Shown piece by piece: positions 53,586 to 64,000 of a DNA stretch of 64,000 bases (position 1 is its first letter; each line of letters opens with the position of its first letter). The stretch comes from Thermogemmatispora tikiterensis. GTDB lineage: Bacteria > Chloroflexota > Ktedonobacteria > Ktedonobacterales > Ktedonobacteraceae. The notes below the pieces were generated by a model that saw only the letters and a list, made by a program, of their open reading frames with translations, ran no database searches and was not told the origin of the DNA. The DNA is taken from positions 1,240,629 to 1,304,628 of the forward strand of contig NZ_MCIF01000002.1 in the NCBI RefSeq assembly GCF_003268475.1, given 5' to 3'. The translations under genes were made by a program, and so were the position numbers.

Positions 53586-54343
53586 AGAGTGTTCTCCTTT
53601 TAGGGCACGTTGGCAACGGCTTTGTCCTCCCGCCGTATGCCTACCCGCACAGGCTCCTGAGCGGAGACCGAAAAACCAGTGGCATAGCCCGATAAATATG
53701 CCCAACGAGCACAATGAATAAAGAGAAGCGAGACGCTCAGGCAAGCCCGGCGCTCGGCATACGCGCGTGTGCGTATCCGTCTTTGAGCGTCCGCACAGCA
53801 ACGTTGATGCCCCTACCGGTCGTTAGTTTATCAAACTTGACCGGGACAAAGCAACCCATTGAGCTGTGGATCTGACGCTATTAGCCCGGCTTCTCTAGCC
53901 GCAAGACAACAGGAGGGACCGGGCCGCAGCGAGCTGCGCCGGCGCTTTTGACCTAACGGTTGCTTATTCATTGGCAAAAAAACTTGAATAGGTTGTTGGC
54001 ACTCACCAGTCCCTCTGCGCGCTGGGACAGAGCCAGCAGGCTCCAGCAGCACCTCCTGCCCCGCAGGCATTCGCTCCACTTCGCTGCCTCCATTCTCCCT
54101 TTAGAGACAGATGCTTGCGACTTTCAGCTCATTTATTCGTTTTCTTCTATAGAGGGACGGCAGGGTATCCACATGTCTCCAGGACGGCCTATTGCTCTCA
54201 CTACCCCTTGCTCCTTTCTTTGTTAACAGAGGGTGCCTGGACACGCTCGCCTGTCTCCCGTCTCCAGGGAGGGGAAGCGCTGCTTAGCGTGCCGCCAACG
54301 GTGGATCACCCGCTGTCTAGCATCGCATCGGGAAGGAAAGAAC
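53586..54343. other. Intergenic region between pckA and the ABC exporter operon
   Basis: These 758 bases hold no convincing gene. CGCAGCGAGCTGCG near 53931-53944 is a small palindrome followed by GCGCTTTTG, possibly a terminator. TATTCA and TGAATA lie as inverted half-sites near 53965-53990. I could not place promoters for either flanking gene with confidence. Confidence 0.4.
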
Positions 54344-57300
54344 ATGGCTCGCTTTCTACCCGCTCGTCGTTCTGCTGGGCCGGCTCCCACTGTTGGCAAT
54401 GGCGGCGAGGCCAGTTCACGCTCGCTTGCCAGGTTGGCTTTCTGGCGCCTGCGTCGCACCTGGGGCCTGCTTTCGCTGACAGCGTTGGGCCTGCTGGCAG
54501 CGGTCACGATTCTCTGTACTGTACCTCTCTACTCCGCCCTGACGCTCTCCCTGGGCTTGCAGGACGCTTTCCACTCTCGGCCCCAAAGCGCCGATATTCT
54601 GGTACAGAGCAGTGCGGAACAGCTCTCTCTCTCTGGACTCAGCCATGCTTCCACTCTGCTTGATCAGGAGTTCCGGCGCCTCTTGGGAAGTTATTTGAGT
54701 ACCGCTAATCTCTCCATCGCTACTTCCCCTGTTCCGCTTCTAGACACACGCACCCAGACCCTAAGCGGCAGCGAGGCTCAGCTAGTGGCAGAACCAGCGG
54801 CCAGCCTGGCCTCCCACGCGGCCTTGCTGACAGGCCGTTTTCCCCAGGCAACGCTGCCTTCCCCCTCATCGGATATCTTGGAGATCGCCATCTCTTCGCA
54901 GGAAGCCAGCCAGCTGCAGGCTCACCCTGGTTCGACCTTTACGGTGCAGTTTGCTTATGTGGAGATTCCTACTCAGCGCGTCGTCTACAATGTGACGCTC
55001 CGCGTGGTGGGAATCTTCTCACCCCACACCGACCCGTCGTTCTGGCAGGGCGCGACCTTTACGACTTCCTCTCGTGGGGTCAGCGACGGCCAGCCGTTGG
55101 GCCTACAATCAACGTTCCTGACGACCACCGAGAGCCTGCTGGCTCTCTTCGACCGTTTCGGACAGCAGACGCACGGCCTTGTTTTGGAAGAACCTTTCAC
55201 GCTTTCCTGGCTCTACCGTATCGATCCTCAGAAGGCCAGTATCAGCGATCTCTATCTGCTGTTTGCCAATATCGATCAGGTTGAAAGCGATGTTGTCAAC
55301 AACCCAGGGCTGAATACTCCGCCTCTGATAGAGCACCTGCAGGTGAATCTCCCCAGCGACACCTTGCAGGAGTTTTACGATCAGATGAACACGGCCACGA
55401 TTCCTCTGTTCTCTCTGGTGACGCTGGTGATGGCCCTGGTGCTCTTTTTTATCGCGATCATGACCGATTTGCTGATCGATCGTCAAAGTGAGGCAGTGGC
55501 CATCTTGCGCAGCCGGGGCGCCAGCCGCTTGCAGATTGCTGGCATGTTCTTTTTCCAGGCCCTGCTGCTGGCACTGCTGGCCCTGGTTGGCGGTCCCTTC
55601 CTGGCCATCGCCCTGGCGCTCAGCCTGGCCCATGTGCTCCTGCCAGAGAGCGAGCAGCTCACGCAGCAGCTGTTGATCAGCCAGCCACTGCAGACCCTGC
55701 TTTCGCTCGGCGGCTATGCCCTGGCCGCTACTCTGGTGGGCTTGCTAACGATGGCCTTCACGATCAGACGCGCGACGCTCTCCGATGTGCTGGCCCTTCG
55801 CCGCGAGGCCGCTCGTACAAGCCAGGTCTCGCTCTGGCAGCGTCTCCATCTCGATGTGGTGGCCGCCCTGCTGATGCTGCCTGGCTATGGGATGGCATTC
55901 TATTTGACGAATTCGAATGTGCTCGATGCCCACACTCGTCTGATCTTGCTGGCCCCACTCACGCTGCTGGGATCACTCTTATTAGTTATCGCCAGCCTGC
56001 TACTGCTCCTGCGTCTTTTCCCGTTGATTCTAGCAGCCGCAGCACATCTGGCGGCAGGCCGCCGGGGCCTGGCTCCGCTGCTGGCCCTGGCCCAAATGGC
56101 CCGCGCTCCACGCCAGTCGCTGCGTATGACGCTGCTACTGGCTCTGGCAACTGCCTGCCTGCTTTTCAGCCAGGTGCTGCTGGCTTCGCAGGTTCAGCGT
56201 AGCGACGATAGCAGCGCTTTCCAGGTAGGTGCCGATTTCAGCGGTGCACTCTTGCAGTCTCATGCGCCTAATGAGCTGGCGAGGCTGACAGCGGCCTATC
56301 GCCGACTGCCGGGTGTGCTCTCGGCTTCGCTCGGCCAGTCTACGACATTCTTAGGGGGCGGGACTCAGGATCTGCCGATTGCTCTACGGGCGGTCGATAC
56401 CGAGACATTCACCCGTACAGCCGAGTGGACACGGGCGGACTCCGCTGTGCCTCTCTCCACGCTGATGCAAGCACTGGTCGCTGCCCAAGGGAGGGCGATA
56501 GTAACCCATGTCATCCCCGCTATTGTCGATGTCAATGCCGCTCAGTCCTTGCAGATCCAGCCCCATCAGACTTTTACGCTGAATAGTAGTGACGGTCAGA
56601 TCTCTCTCGCCTTTCAGGATATAGCGACAGTTGATGCTATTCCCACCATTGTCTCCTCATCTCTGCCGAGCGGCTCGTCAAGCGACGATATCCCTGCAGG
56701 TGGCGTGCTCATTGACTATAGGACCTATATCTCTGTCCTACAGAGCCAGTTTCCGAAAGCCTTCGTCGCCCAGGAGGCCCCTCTCAATTACGCCTGGCTC
56801 AGAACGATGGACGATGGCAGCCAGTTGGCCGCACTGCGCCAGCAACTCAGCAAGGGGGCACTGGCGCTTTCGCCGCTGCTTGATCGGCGCTCGCTACGCG
56901 CCGGACTGCTGCATGCTCCGCTCTATCTAGATCTGATTGGAGTCTTGACGATCGGAGCCACCAGTGCGCTGCTGCTGGCCGTCCTCGGAAGCCTGACGGC
57001 CTCCTGGCTGAGCGTGCGCCGTCGCCTGACAGCGTTCGCCGTGCTGCGAGCCCTGGGCGGCAGTCCTGGACAGCTTGCCGCGACGCTGGCCTGGGAGCAG
57101 CTCTTGATCTATGTGTTCGCTCTGACTCTCGGCATCGGTCTGGGAGCCTTGTTCTCCTGGCTGAGCGTACCGACCCTGGTTTTTACTGCTACCAGCGGCA
57201 ATGCCCCGGCAGCGGCTTCCTTGGGGGCTTTCTATGTGGCGCAGAGCATCCCGCCTGTGCAACTCGCCATCCCTGCCTGGCTCCCTGCCATTCCTGCCCT

Positions 57301-57394
57301 CCTGCTGGGACTCTTCGCCCTCGCCTTGGGAATGATGACGAGCACCGTTTCGCGCCCTGCCGTGAGTTATGTGCTGCGAGTCAGCGAGGATTAG
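54344..57394 (+). CDS. FtsX-like ABC transporter permease, copy 1
   Basis: A 1016-residue membrane protein with about ten predicted helices. One helix is near residues 40-62 (LLSLTALGLLAAVTILCTVP), then a large outer domain of about 300 residues. Three helices follow (from LFSLVTLVMALVLFFIAIMT), then two or three around 510-590 and one near 610. A second outer domain of about 250 residues precedes three C-terminal helices. The layout (FtsX helices flanking MacB-like outer domains, duplicated) is that of MacB/LolC-type exporters acting from the membrane outward. The ATG at 54344 follows GGAAGGAAAG; the open frame back to 54233 is not needed. It is clearly paralogous to the last gene of the operon (shared LxFAVLRALGxS and ATLAWEQ motifs). 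Confidence 0.88.
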   Translation: MARFLPARRSAGPAPTVGNGGEASSRSLARLAFWRLRRTWGLLSLTALGLLAAVTILCTVPLYSALTLSLGLQDAFHSRPQSADILVQSSAEQLSLSGLSHASTLLDQEFRRLLGSYLSTANLSIATSPVPLLDTRTQTLSGSEAQLVAEPAASLASHAALLTGRFPQATLPSPSSDILEIAISSQEASQLQAHPGSTFTVQFAYVEIPTQRVVYNVTLRVVGIFSPHTDPSFWQGATFTTSSRGVSDGQPLGLQSTFLTTTESLLALFDRFGQQTHGLVLEEPFTLSWLYRIDPQKASISDLYLLFANIDQVESDVVNNPGLNTPPLIEHLQVNLPSDTLQEFYDQMNTATIPLFSLVTLVMALVLFFIAIMTDLLIDRQSEAVAILRSRGASRLQIAGMFFFQALLLALLALVGGPFLAIALALSLAHVLLPESEQLTQQLLISQPLQTLLSLGGYALAATLVGLLTMAFTIRRATLSDVLALRREAARTSQVSLWQRLHLDVVAALLMLPGYGMAFYLTNSNVLDAHTRLILLAPLTLLGSLLLVIASLLLLLRLFPLILAAAAHLAAGRRGLAPLLALAQMARAPRQSLRMTLLLALATACLLFSQVLLASQVQRSDDSSAFQVGADFSGALLQSHAPNELARLTAAYRRLPGVLSASLGQSTTFLGGGTQDLPIALRAVDTETFTRTAEWTRADSAVPLSTLMQALVAAQGRAIVTHVIPAIVDVNAAQSLQIQPHQTFTLNSSDGQISLAFQDIATVDAIPTIVSSSLPSGSSSDDIPAGGVLIDYRTYISVLQSQFPKAFVAQEAPLNYAWLRTMDDGSQLAALRQQLSKGALALSPLLDRRSLRAGLLHAPLYLDLIGVLTIGATSALLLAVLGSLTASWLSVRRRLTAFAVLRALGGSPGQLAATLAWEQLLIYVFALTLGIGLGALFSWLSVPTLVFTATSGNAPAAASLGAFYVAQSIPPVQLAIPAWLPAIPALLLGLFALALGMMTSTVSRPAVSYVLRVSED

Positions 57395-57427
57395 ATAGGT
57401 AGGCTGCAATGTTGTTAAGGAGTCTCT

Positions 57428-58392
<965 letters not shown>

Positions 58393-58393
<1 letters not shown>

Positions 58394-59145
58394 TGGAAGA
58401 GCAGCTTGACTTTGATCAGCGTCCACTCCGGGGTGGTCGAGCTTTTCAGTCGCCGGCCCCCGCGGTGGTTGAGGCCTACAATGTCCGGCGGGAGTTTCGT
58501 AGTGGGCAGAGTGTAGTACAGGCCCTGCGCGGGGTAACGCTGCGTATCGAGCCTGGAGAGTTCGTGGTCCTGCGTGGACGCTCCGGCTCAGGCAAAACTA
58601 CCCTGCTTCATATTTTGGTCGGTCTCGACGATCCCACCGACGGCGAGGTGATCTTGCTCGGGCAGCGCTTGCGCCGCCTGAATGAGCAGGCCCGCGCTCG
58701 CCTGCGTCGTGAGGCTGTTGGCATGGTCTTCCAAAACGCACATCTCTTCCCATCATTGACGGCTCAGGAGAATGTCGAGGTGCCTCTGCGCCTGGTGCAT
58801 ATGGAGTCGAAAGAGCGCCGCCAGCGGGCCCAGGCGGCCCTGGAACGCGTGGGGCTGGCTCACCGTCTGCACCATCGCGGCCTTGAGCTGTCTGGCGGCG
58901 AACAGCAGCGAGTGGCCCTGGCCCGAGCTTTGGTACATGAGCCACGCTTGCTTGTGGCAGATGAGCCAACGGGCAACCTGGATACGACCACGGCTCGCAC
59001 GATGATGCAGCTGCTGCGCCAAGTAGCCCACGAGCGAGGGATTGGCCTGCTGATGGCTACCCACGATCCCGAGGCCGTGACGCTGGCCGACCGCGTGCTT
59101 GAAATCTCAGATGGAACCCTACGTCAACCAGGTTGGCAGTCATAG
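58393..59145 (+). CDS. ABC transporter ATPase, second subunit
   Basis: A 250-residue ATPase of the MacB/LolD type. Walker A is LRGRSGSGKTTLLHILVG, the Q-loop region GMVFQNAHLFPSLTAQEN, the signature [20 protein letters not shown] and Walker B LLVADEPTGNLDTTTART. It has a usual-length catalytic core without the tail of its neighbour. The start overlaps the preceding stop (TAATG), with GGAGGAG upstream. Two different ATPases in one operon with two permeases point to a heteromeric exporter, or to two exporters made together. Confidence 0.92.
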
Positions 59146-59163
59146 GAGAGGAGGTAGAAGCCG

Positions 59164-62100
59164 ATGGCCACCACCGAGCGTCGCTCGCCCGCACAGAGAC
59201 CCTCATCTCAGCCATCAGGGTCACCCCAGCGCGGCAGGCTCGTCCCCGCCCCTCCCGTCTTACGCCTGGCCTGGTGGCGTGCACGAAGTAGCCGCGGCCT
59301 GTTGCTGGTTGCCGGGCTTGGTATGCTGGCCGCCGTCATCCTCGCCGCTTCGGGACCGCTCTATTCGACGCTGGCTATGACGGCGAGCTTGCGGGCAGTC
59401 CTGCTGGCCAGCCCCCAAAATCGCGCGGTATTTGTGCAGGCAACAACACAGCAGATCGACGCCGCTGTGCTTAGCTCTATCACCGACTCTATCGATCAGG
59501 ATGTCCATCGGTATCTTGGCCCTTACATCGGACCGCTGCACCTCTCGCTCGAGGTTCCCTGGCAGAAGGTGGTGGCACGCAACGGTCAGCTCCTGAATCC
59601 TGCAGTTGATGACCTGGCCCTTTTTACACAGCCTATCAGCCAGGCCGCTCAGCACCTGACCGTCGTCTCGGGCAGTCTGCCCCCAGCATTGACAGCGGAG
59701 CAGGCACGGCGTCAGGTGACTACCACAGGAGCCAGCCTGGCTATCGCCCTCAGCCAGCAGGAGGCCCAGCGCTGGCAGCTCCATGTCGGTGAAACTCTGA
59801 CTATTCAGCTGGTCTACGATTTACCAGGATTGACCAGTGATATCTCATCTAGCTGGCGCCGCGTCCGCACGCTGACGCTCCACATCACGGGGATTTTCGC
59901 CAACCAGTACCACGGGACCAGCTTGGACGAAGATCCGTTCTGGCATCAGGAGACGTTCCTGAGCGCTGACCATCAGGGGATGGGCCTCAGTGGAGAAGGT
60001 GCGGACTATACCGTGTTGGCCGATACCACTACCCTGGTGACGGTGCTGGATAGCTTCTATCAACAATTGCAACGCGAGCAGGATCCCGTTTTTCTGACGA
60101 CTCAACCAGTGCTCTGCTGGCTCTATGAGCTGCAGCCAGCACGGATTACGATCGATCAGCTCTCGGCCATTAGCAGTGGTGCGCACAACCTGCAGCTCGA
60201 TGTGGCCAATCGCAGCGCCGAGGATAGTCCGAATGCCCTGACGCAGGTGCCGTTTGTCACAGGCACGACCGTCTCTCTGGCTTCTGATACTCTCACACAA
60301 TATCAGAATAGTGTTGCCTTGGTAAGCATACCGATTACCGCTATCCTGGTGCTCGTCGTGTCGCTGCTGCTCTTCTTCGTGAGCATCATCGCCGATCTGC
60401 TGGTCGCTCGCCAGAGCGAAGCGATTGCCGTCCTGCGCAGCCGCGGTTTGAGCCGCAGCCAGATCTTTGGCCTTTTTGCTTGCCAGGGCCTGCTGCTGAG
60501 CGTGCTCGCCCTGCTACTGGGCCTGGGGGGAGCCGGGCTGCTGGTGCAGTGGCTGGCCGCTCGCCTCCTACCAGTCAGTAGCCCGAGCGTCTTGAGCCTG
60601 CTGTCCCAGGATTGGCACTCCCTCCTGCCGTCCCTGGGCTGGTCAGCAGGACTGACTGCTCTTGCCGCTCTGGGGGCTTTGCTCACAGGACTCTGGCGCC
60701 CGCTCCGCTCGAATATCATCAGCCTGCGTCGTGAAATGACGCGAGCAAGCCATCGCCCGCTCTGGCGCCGCCTGCATCTGGATATCGTCTTCTTGCTCCT
60801 GATGCTGGCTGGCTACGGCCTCTCTCTCTACTTCGTGAACAGCAATGTGCTCGATGCTCGCCTGCGCCTGCTCTTGCTCTCTCCGCTCTCACTCCTCGGC
60901 GCAGTCTGCTTGCTACTGGCCGCTATTCTGCTATTTTTACGTCTTTTGCCACAAATACTGGCACTGGCAAGCAGATTGGCAGCGAGACGGCGCGGGGCTG
61001 CTCCTCTCCTGGCAGTGGCTCAACTGGAGCGCTCGCCGCACCAGCCGGCGCGTATGACCCTGCTGCTGGCCCTGGCCACGGCCTTTGCTATCTTCAGTCT
61101 GGTCTTTCTCAGCTCACAGACGCAGCGAGCCCTGGACGTCTCAACCTACACGGTAGGGGCCGACTTTAGCGGGCCATTGGCTTTCACCGGGCGGTTGGAT
61201 GATCTGGCGGATCTGACTGCCTCTTATCGACACTTGCCCGGGGTACTGGCTGCCTCGGTTGGCTTTGCCACCACTGCCAGCGCCGGAGGCTCTCTGCAGC
61301 TTCCCGTTGCCTTGCGAGCCATCGATAGCGCAACCTTTGCGCAGGCAGCTCTCTGGCCGCGGCAGGGTTCCGACCCGGCGTTGCCTACGCTGATCGCTCT
61401 CTTGCAGGCCCGCCGCAGCTGGGGCGAGGCCCATCATTTGGTGCCGGCCATCATCGACGCAGCCGCTGCCGAGTCGTTGCATCTCTCCACTGGCTCAACC
61501 CTGGTGCTGACCGTGACAGCGACGCCCGGCTCGCCGCCCATCGAGACCTCTTTTGTTGTCATCGACCAGGTGCAGGCGATCCCTACTGTGCTTTCCAGTC
61601 CCCAGGGGAATGCCGCTAACGGCATTCCTGCGGGGGGCGTCCTGGTCGACTACCAGACCTACGCGGATATTTTTGAAGGGCCAGCTCTCGCCGTTGGCAG
61701 CGACCTGCTACCACTCAATTACCTCTGGCTACGCACTTCGGAGAATACCGCGGATCTGCTGCATCTCCGCCTTCTGCTCACGAATAGCGACATAGAGCTA
61801 ACACAGGTCTATGATCGGCGCGCTTTGTTAGAGGAATTACGCAACGAGCCGCTCTATCTTGATCTCCTGGGCCTGTTAACGCTCGGGGTAATTGCCGCCC
61901 TGCTACTCGCTCTCGTTGGGAACCTGTTGGCTTCTTGGCAGAGTACCCGCAGTCGTCTCCTACAATTTGCTGTGCTGCGCGCCCTGGGTAGCAGTACCCG
62001 CCAGCTCGCCGCAACGCTGGCCTGGGAACAAGGGCTAATCTACGTGATGGCAATCGCCCTGGGAACTGTCTTCGGCCTCGTGCTCGTCTGGTTGGTGGTA

Positions 62101-62328
62101 CCGGCCCTCATCTTCACCGGCGCCCCGAGCACTAGCTCCGGCACCTCTCTCAGTGGTACTGCCCTCTATGTCTCGCAGCGCGTGCCTTCTGTGCAACTCA
62201 TTTTTCCACCGACCTTGCTCGCGTTGCTGGCCGCTTTAGCTTTCATTTGTTTACTGGCACTGACCTTGATTGTATCGCTGGTGACACGCCTGACTGTGGC
62301 TCGCACCTTGCGCCTGAACGAGGATTAG
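59164..62328 (+). CDS. FtsX-like ABC transporter permease, copy 2
   Basis: A 1054-residue paralogue of the first permease, with the same order of helices and outer domains. Its first helix is LLLVAGLGMLAAVILAASGP, preceded by a 40-residue basic, Ser/Pro-rich cytosolic tail. The middle helix group starts VALVSIPITAILVLVVSLLL. A shared feature is YxVGADFSG at the start of the second outer domain (about 660). The C-terminal helices contain FAVLRALGSSTRQLAATLAW. GGAGG lies 9 bases before the ATG. It is the last gene of the four-gene operon. Substrate is unknown: lipids, peptides or cell-envelope material are the usual cargo of such systems. Confidence 0.88.
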   Translation: MATTERRSPAQRPSSQPSGSPQRGRLVPAPPVLRLAWWRARSSRGLLLVAGLGMLAAVILAASGPLYSTLAMTASLRAVLLASPQNRAVFVQATTQQIDAAVLSSITDSIDQDVHRYLGPYIGPLHLSLEVPWQKVVARNGQLLNPAVDDLALFTQPISQAAQHLTVVSGSLPPALTAEQARRQVTTTGASLAIALSQQEAQRWQLHVGETLTIQLVYDLPGLTSDISSSWRRVRTLTLHITGIFANQYHGTSLDEDPFWHQETFLSADHQGMGLSGEGADYTVLADTTTLVTVLDSFYQQLQREQDPVFLTTQPVLCWLYELQPARITIDQLSAISSGAHNLQLDVANRSAEDSPNALTQVPFVTGTTVSLASDTLTQYQNSVALVSIPITAILVLVVSLLLFFVSIIADLLVARQSEAIAVLRSRGLSRSQIFGLFACQGLLLSVLALLLGLGGAGLLVQWLAARLLPVSSPSVLSLLSQDWHSLLPSLGWSAGLTALAALGALLTGLWRPLRSNIISLRREMTRASHRPLWRRLHLDIVFLLLMLAGYGLSLYFVNSNVLDARLRLLLLSPLSLLGAVCLLLAAILLFLRLLPQILALASRLAARRRGAAPLLAVAQLERSPHQPARMTLLLALATAFAIFSLVFLSSQTQRALDVSTYTVGADFSGPLAFTGRLDDLADLTASYRHLPGVLAASVGFATTASAGGSLQLPVALRAIDSATFAQAALWPRQGSDPALPTLIALLQARRSWGEAHHLVPAIIDAAAAESLHLSTGSTLVLTVTATPGSPPIETSFVVIDQVQAIPTVLSSPQGNAANGIPAGGVLVDYQTYADIFEGPALAVGSDLLPLNYLWLRTSENTADLLHLRLLLTNSDIELTQVYDRRALLEELRNEPLYLDLLGLLTLGVIAALLLALVGNLLASWQSTRSRLLQFAVLRALGSSTRQLAATLAWEQGLIYVMAIALGTVFGLVLVWLVVPALIFTGAPSTSSGTSLSGTALYVSQRVPSVQLIFPPTLLALLAALAFICLLALTLIVSLVTRLTVARTLRLNED

Positions 62329-62344
62329 CCACGGACAGCAGGGC

Positions 62345-62390
62345 AGGGCCTCCTGTGGACAGACAGGCTCCAACACAGGAGAGCGGCCCT
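62345..62390. terminator. Hairpin between convergent ABC permease and MFS genes
   Basis: AGGGCC-TCCTGTG pairs with CACAGGA, a 4-base bulge, then GGCCCT; the loop is 16 bases. No T-tract is seen. Confidence 0.5.
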
Positions 62391-62504
62391 GACAGCGTAT
62401 AGCGTACTCCGCCCAAACGAGGCGAGCACGGGACCGGGACCGGAGACCAATCCGGCTGGCCCGCGCTCGCCTCTGGCCTCTGCCAACCGCCAACGGCATC
62501 CTTC

Positions 62505-64000
62505 CTAGTCTTTAGCCCCTCCCTGGGTAGGAGCAGCAGCCATCTGTTGCGTCTCGCTTGCCAGCGTCCCGGCCTCGACGTCATGGATATAACGCCGGCC
62601 ACGCAGCAGCGAGGCCACTGCCGCCAGCAGGCAGAGCACGAGCGAGAGGTAGAAGACGGCCCGTAGACCGAACATGAACGGCGAGGCGATGAGATTAGGG
62701 AAGAACTCCTTCCCAAGCAGGTGGGCACGCTGCGCCGGGGCGATGTGCTGCAGCACCGCAGCCGGCAGCAGGGTGGCCATTGGGTTGTAGCCGAGGAAAG
62801 CGGCGAAGAGGGCCGAGGTAGGCGGCAGATGAGCAATCTTATCCGCCACCGCCACAGGGACCCCAGCAACTGTGAGGCCCGAGGCCAGCGCTGGGGGCAG
62901 AGCCGTGGCCAGACCAATGGTCACCACGCTAAAGAAGATGCCGATGCTCATGACCGTGGCCGAGTTCTGGAAGGTCGAACGCATGCCAGAAGCCACGCCG
63001 CGCCTGTCCGCTGGTACGCTGTTCATAATGGCCGTCGTATTGGGGGCCGCAAACATTCCCTGCCCAATGCCCATCAGCAGCAGAATCAGCGCAAACCAGA
63101 TGTAGTCGAAATTGGCCGGCAGGAAAGTCAAGCAGAGGAAGCCCAACGCCTGGATAACCATGCCCAGGGTTGAGAAGAGACGCGCCCCAAAGCGGTCGGA
63201 CAGCCAACCGCTCAACGGTCCAAAGGCGATAAAGCCAATCATGAGTGGCAGCATGTAGATGCCGGCCCACAGTGGCGTCTCCTCAAAGCTGTAGCCGTGA
63301 AGCGGCAGCCAGATTCCCTGCAACCAGATGATCAGCATGAACTGCAGGCCACCACGCGCAATGCTAGCTAGCAGGCTGCTCAGATTGCCCGCAGTGAACA
63401 TGCGGATCTTGAACAGATCCAGACGGAACATGGGATCGCTGACGTGCAGCTCGACGAAGACGAAGGCTACCAACAGAATGATCCCGACCACAATCGCCAA
63501 AATGACCAAAGGATTGGTCCAGCCCATCGGCTGATTGCCATACGGTTCAAGACCATAGGTGATGCCAATCAGTAAGATGGTCAGGCCCAGTGCAAAGGTA
63601 ATGTTGCCCAGCCAGTCAATCTTCTGATGGCCTCGAATGGTCGCTGTCTCGCGCAGCATCCAGTAGGCCCAGACAGTTCCGAAGAGTCCAAAGGGCACAC
63701 TGACCAGGAAGACAACTCTCCAGTTGATGGTCGCCAGAATGCCACCCAGAATCAGACCAATGATGGAGCCGAGGATCGAGGCAATCTGGTTGATGCCCAT
63801 CGCCATGCCTCGCTGATGCGGCGGGAAGGCATCGGTCAGGATGGCCGTGCTATTGGCAAAGAGGAAGCCACCGCCCACGCCCTGGACCAGGCGGAAGATG
63901 ATCAGCTCCAGGGCCGCTGCGTTGCCTTTGCCTGGCGTTAAGAAAAGGAGGATGCTCCCCAGGGTGAAGATGGCAAATCCCAGGTTGTACATACGGACAC
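62505..64000 (-). CDS. DHA2-type MFS transporter (5' end outside window)
   Basis: About 498 residues are visible; the frame is open to the window edge (...VRMYNLGFAIFTLGS), so the N-terminal two helices are missing. It is an EmrB/QacA-like drug:H+ antiporter with 14 helices. RLVQGVGGGFLFANSTAILT is the helix 4 motif, and GSIIGLILGGILATINWRVV matches the antiporter motif C region and following helix. The motif A-like loop in the second half reads GPLSGWLSDRFGARLFS. The ending is Ala/Gln-rich and cytosolic. Multidrug or metabolite export is likely; no regulator is visible. Confidence 0.88.
   Translation of the reverse strand, partial: VRMYNLGFAIFTLGSILLFLTPGKGNAAALELIIFRLVQGVGGGFLFANSTAILTDAFPPHQRGMAMGINQIASILGSIIGLILGGILATINWRVVFLVSVPFGLFGTVWAYWMLRETATIRGHQKIDWLGNITFALGLTILLIGITYGLEPYGNQPMGWTNPLVILAIVVGIILLVAFVFVELHVSDPMFRLDLFKIRMFTAGNLSSLLASIARGGLQFMLIIWLQGIWLPLHGYSFEETPLWAGIYMLPLMIGFIAFGPLSGWLSDRFGARLFSTLGMVIQALGFLCLTFLPANFDYIWFALILLLMGIGQGMFAAPNTTAIMNSVPADRRGVASGMRSTFQNSATVMSIGIFFSVVTIGLATALPPALASGLTVAGVPVAVADKIAHLPPTSALFAAFLGYNPMATLLPAAVLQHIAPAQRAHLLGKEFFPNLIASPFMFGLRAVFYLSLVLCLLAAVASLLRGRRYIHDVEAGTLASETQQMAAAPTQGGAKD

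Overview
The window looks like chromosomal DNA of a GC-rich Chloroflexota bacterium, probably class Ktedonobacteria (Thermogemmatispora-like). This is inferred from the gene mix: a tricorn-type protease, giant FtsX-like ABC permeases, a Kdp operon with a kinase-less KdpD, and several secreted or lipidated proteins. No ribosomal marker is present, so the placement is not proven. About 38 protein genes, two tRNA genes and one clear pseudogene can be supported. I found no CRISPR array, prophage or intact insertion sequence.

Left part (1-22.6 kb): the 3' end of a tricorn protease; hutF and a LacI-type repressor on the minus strand; and divergently a fructose PTS locus. The PTS locus has an EIIA-HPr-EI fusion, 1-phosphofructokinase and EIIBC, with a LacI-type operator lying across the promoter. 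Next comes a decayed secreted glycoside hydrolase gene on the minus strand. It still has a near-consensus promoter and an operator, and faces a second LacI-type regulator. Then follow a membrane protein, an alpha/beta hydrolase, S-adenosylmethionine decarboxylase, 1.5 kb with no convincing gene, uvrB, a zinc-ribbon membrane protein and a coiled-coil protein.

Middle (22.6-41.6 kb): an APC-type permease with a long cytosolic tail behind a potentially structured leader; class I fructose-bisphosphate aldolase; two divergent MFS transporters; and two identical tRNA-Glu(CTC) genes, each with its own promoter and terminator. Further on are a cupredoxin lipoprotein, a second lipoprotein, two unknown proteins surrounded by palindromes, glucose-6-phosphate dehydrogenase and a further MFS transporter. 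A small cluster follows with a carboxymuconolactone-decarboxylase-family protein, an extradiol dioxygenase and a MetE-like methyltransferase.

Right part (41.9-64 kb): a Kdp potassium-uptake operon in the order kdpE, USP-like protein, degenerate receiver protein, 27-residue membrane peptide, kdpF, kdpA, kdpB, kdpC, short kdpD. KdpD has no membrane or histidine-kinase part, so KdpE has no visible partner. After this come murD, ATP-dependent PEP carboxykinase (with a shared bidirectional terminator), and a four-gene ABC exporter operon of two paralogous permeases of more than 1000 residues flanking two ATPases. The last gene is a DHA2-type MFS transporter cut by the window end.

Central carbon metabolism is a recurring theme (fructose uptake and phosphorylation, aldolase, G6PDH, PEPCK), but these genes lie in separate units. 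Function calls rest on motif recognition by eye; no database search was run.
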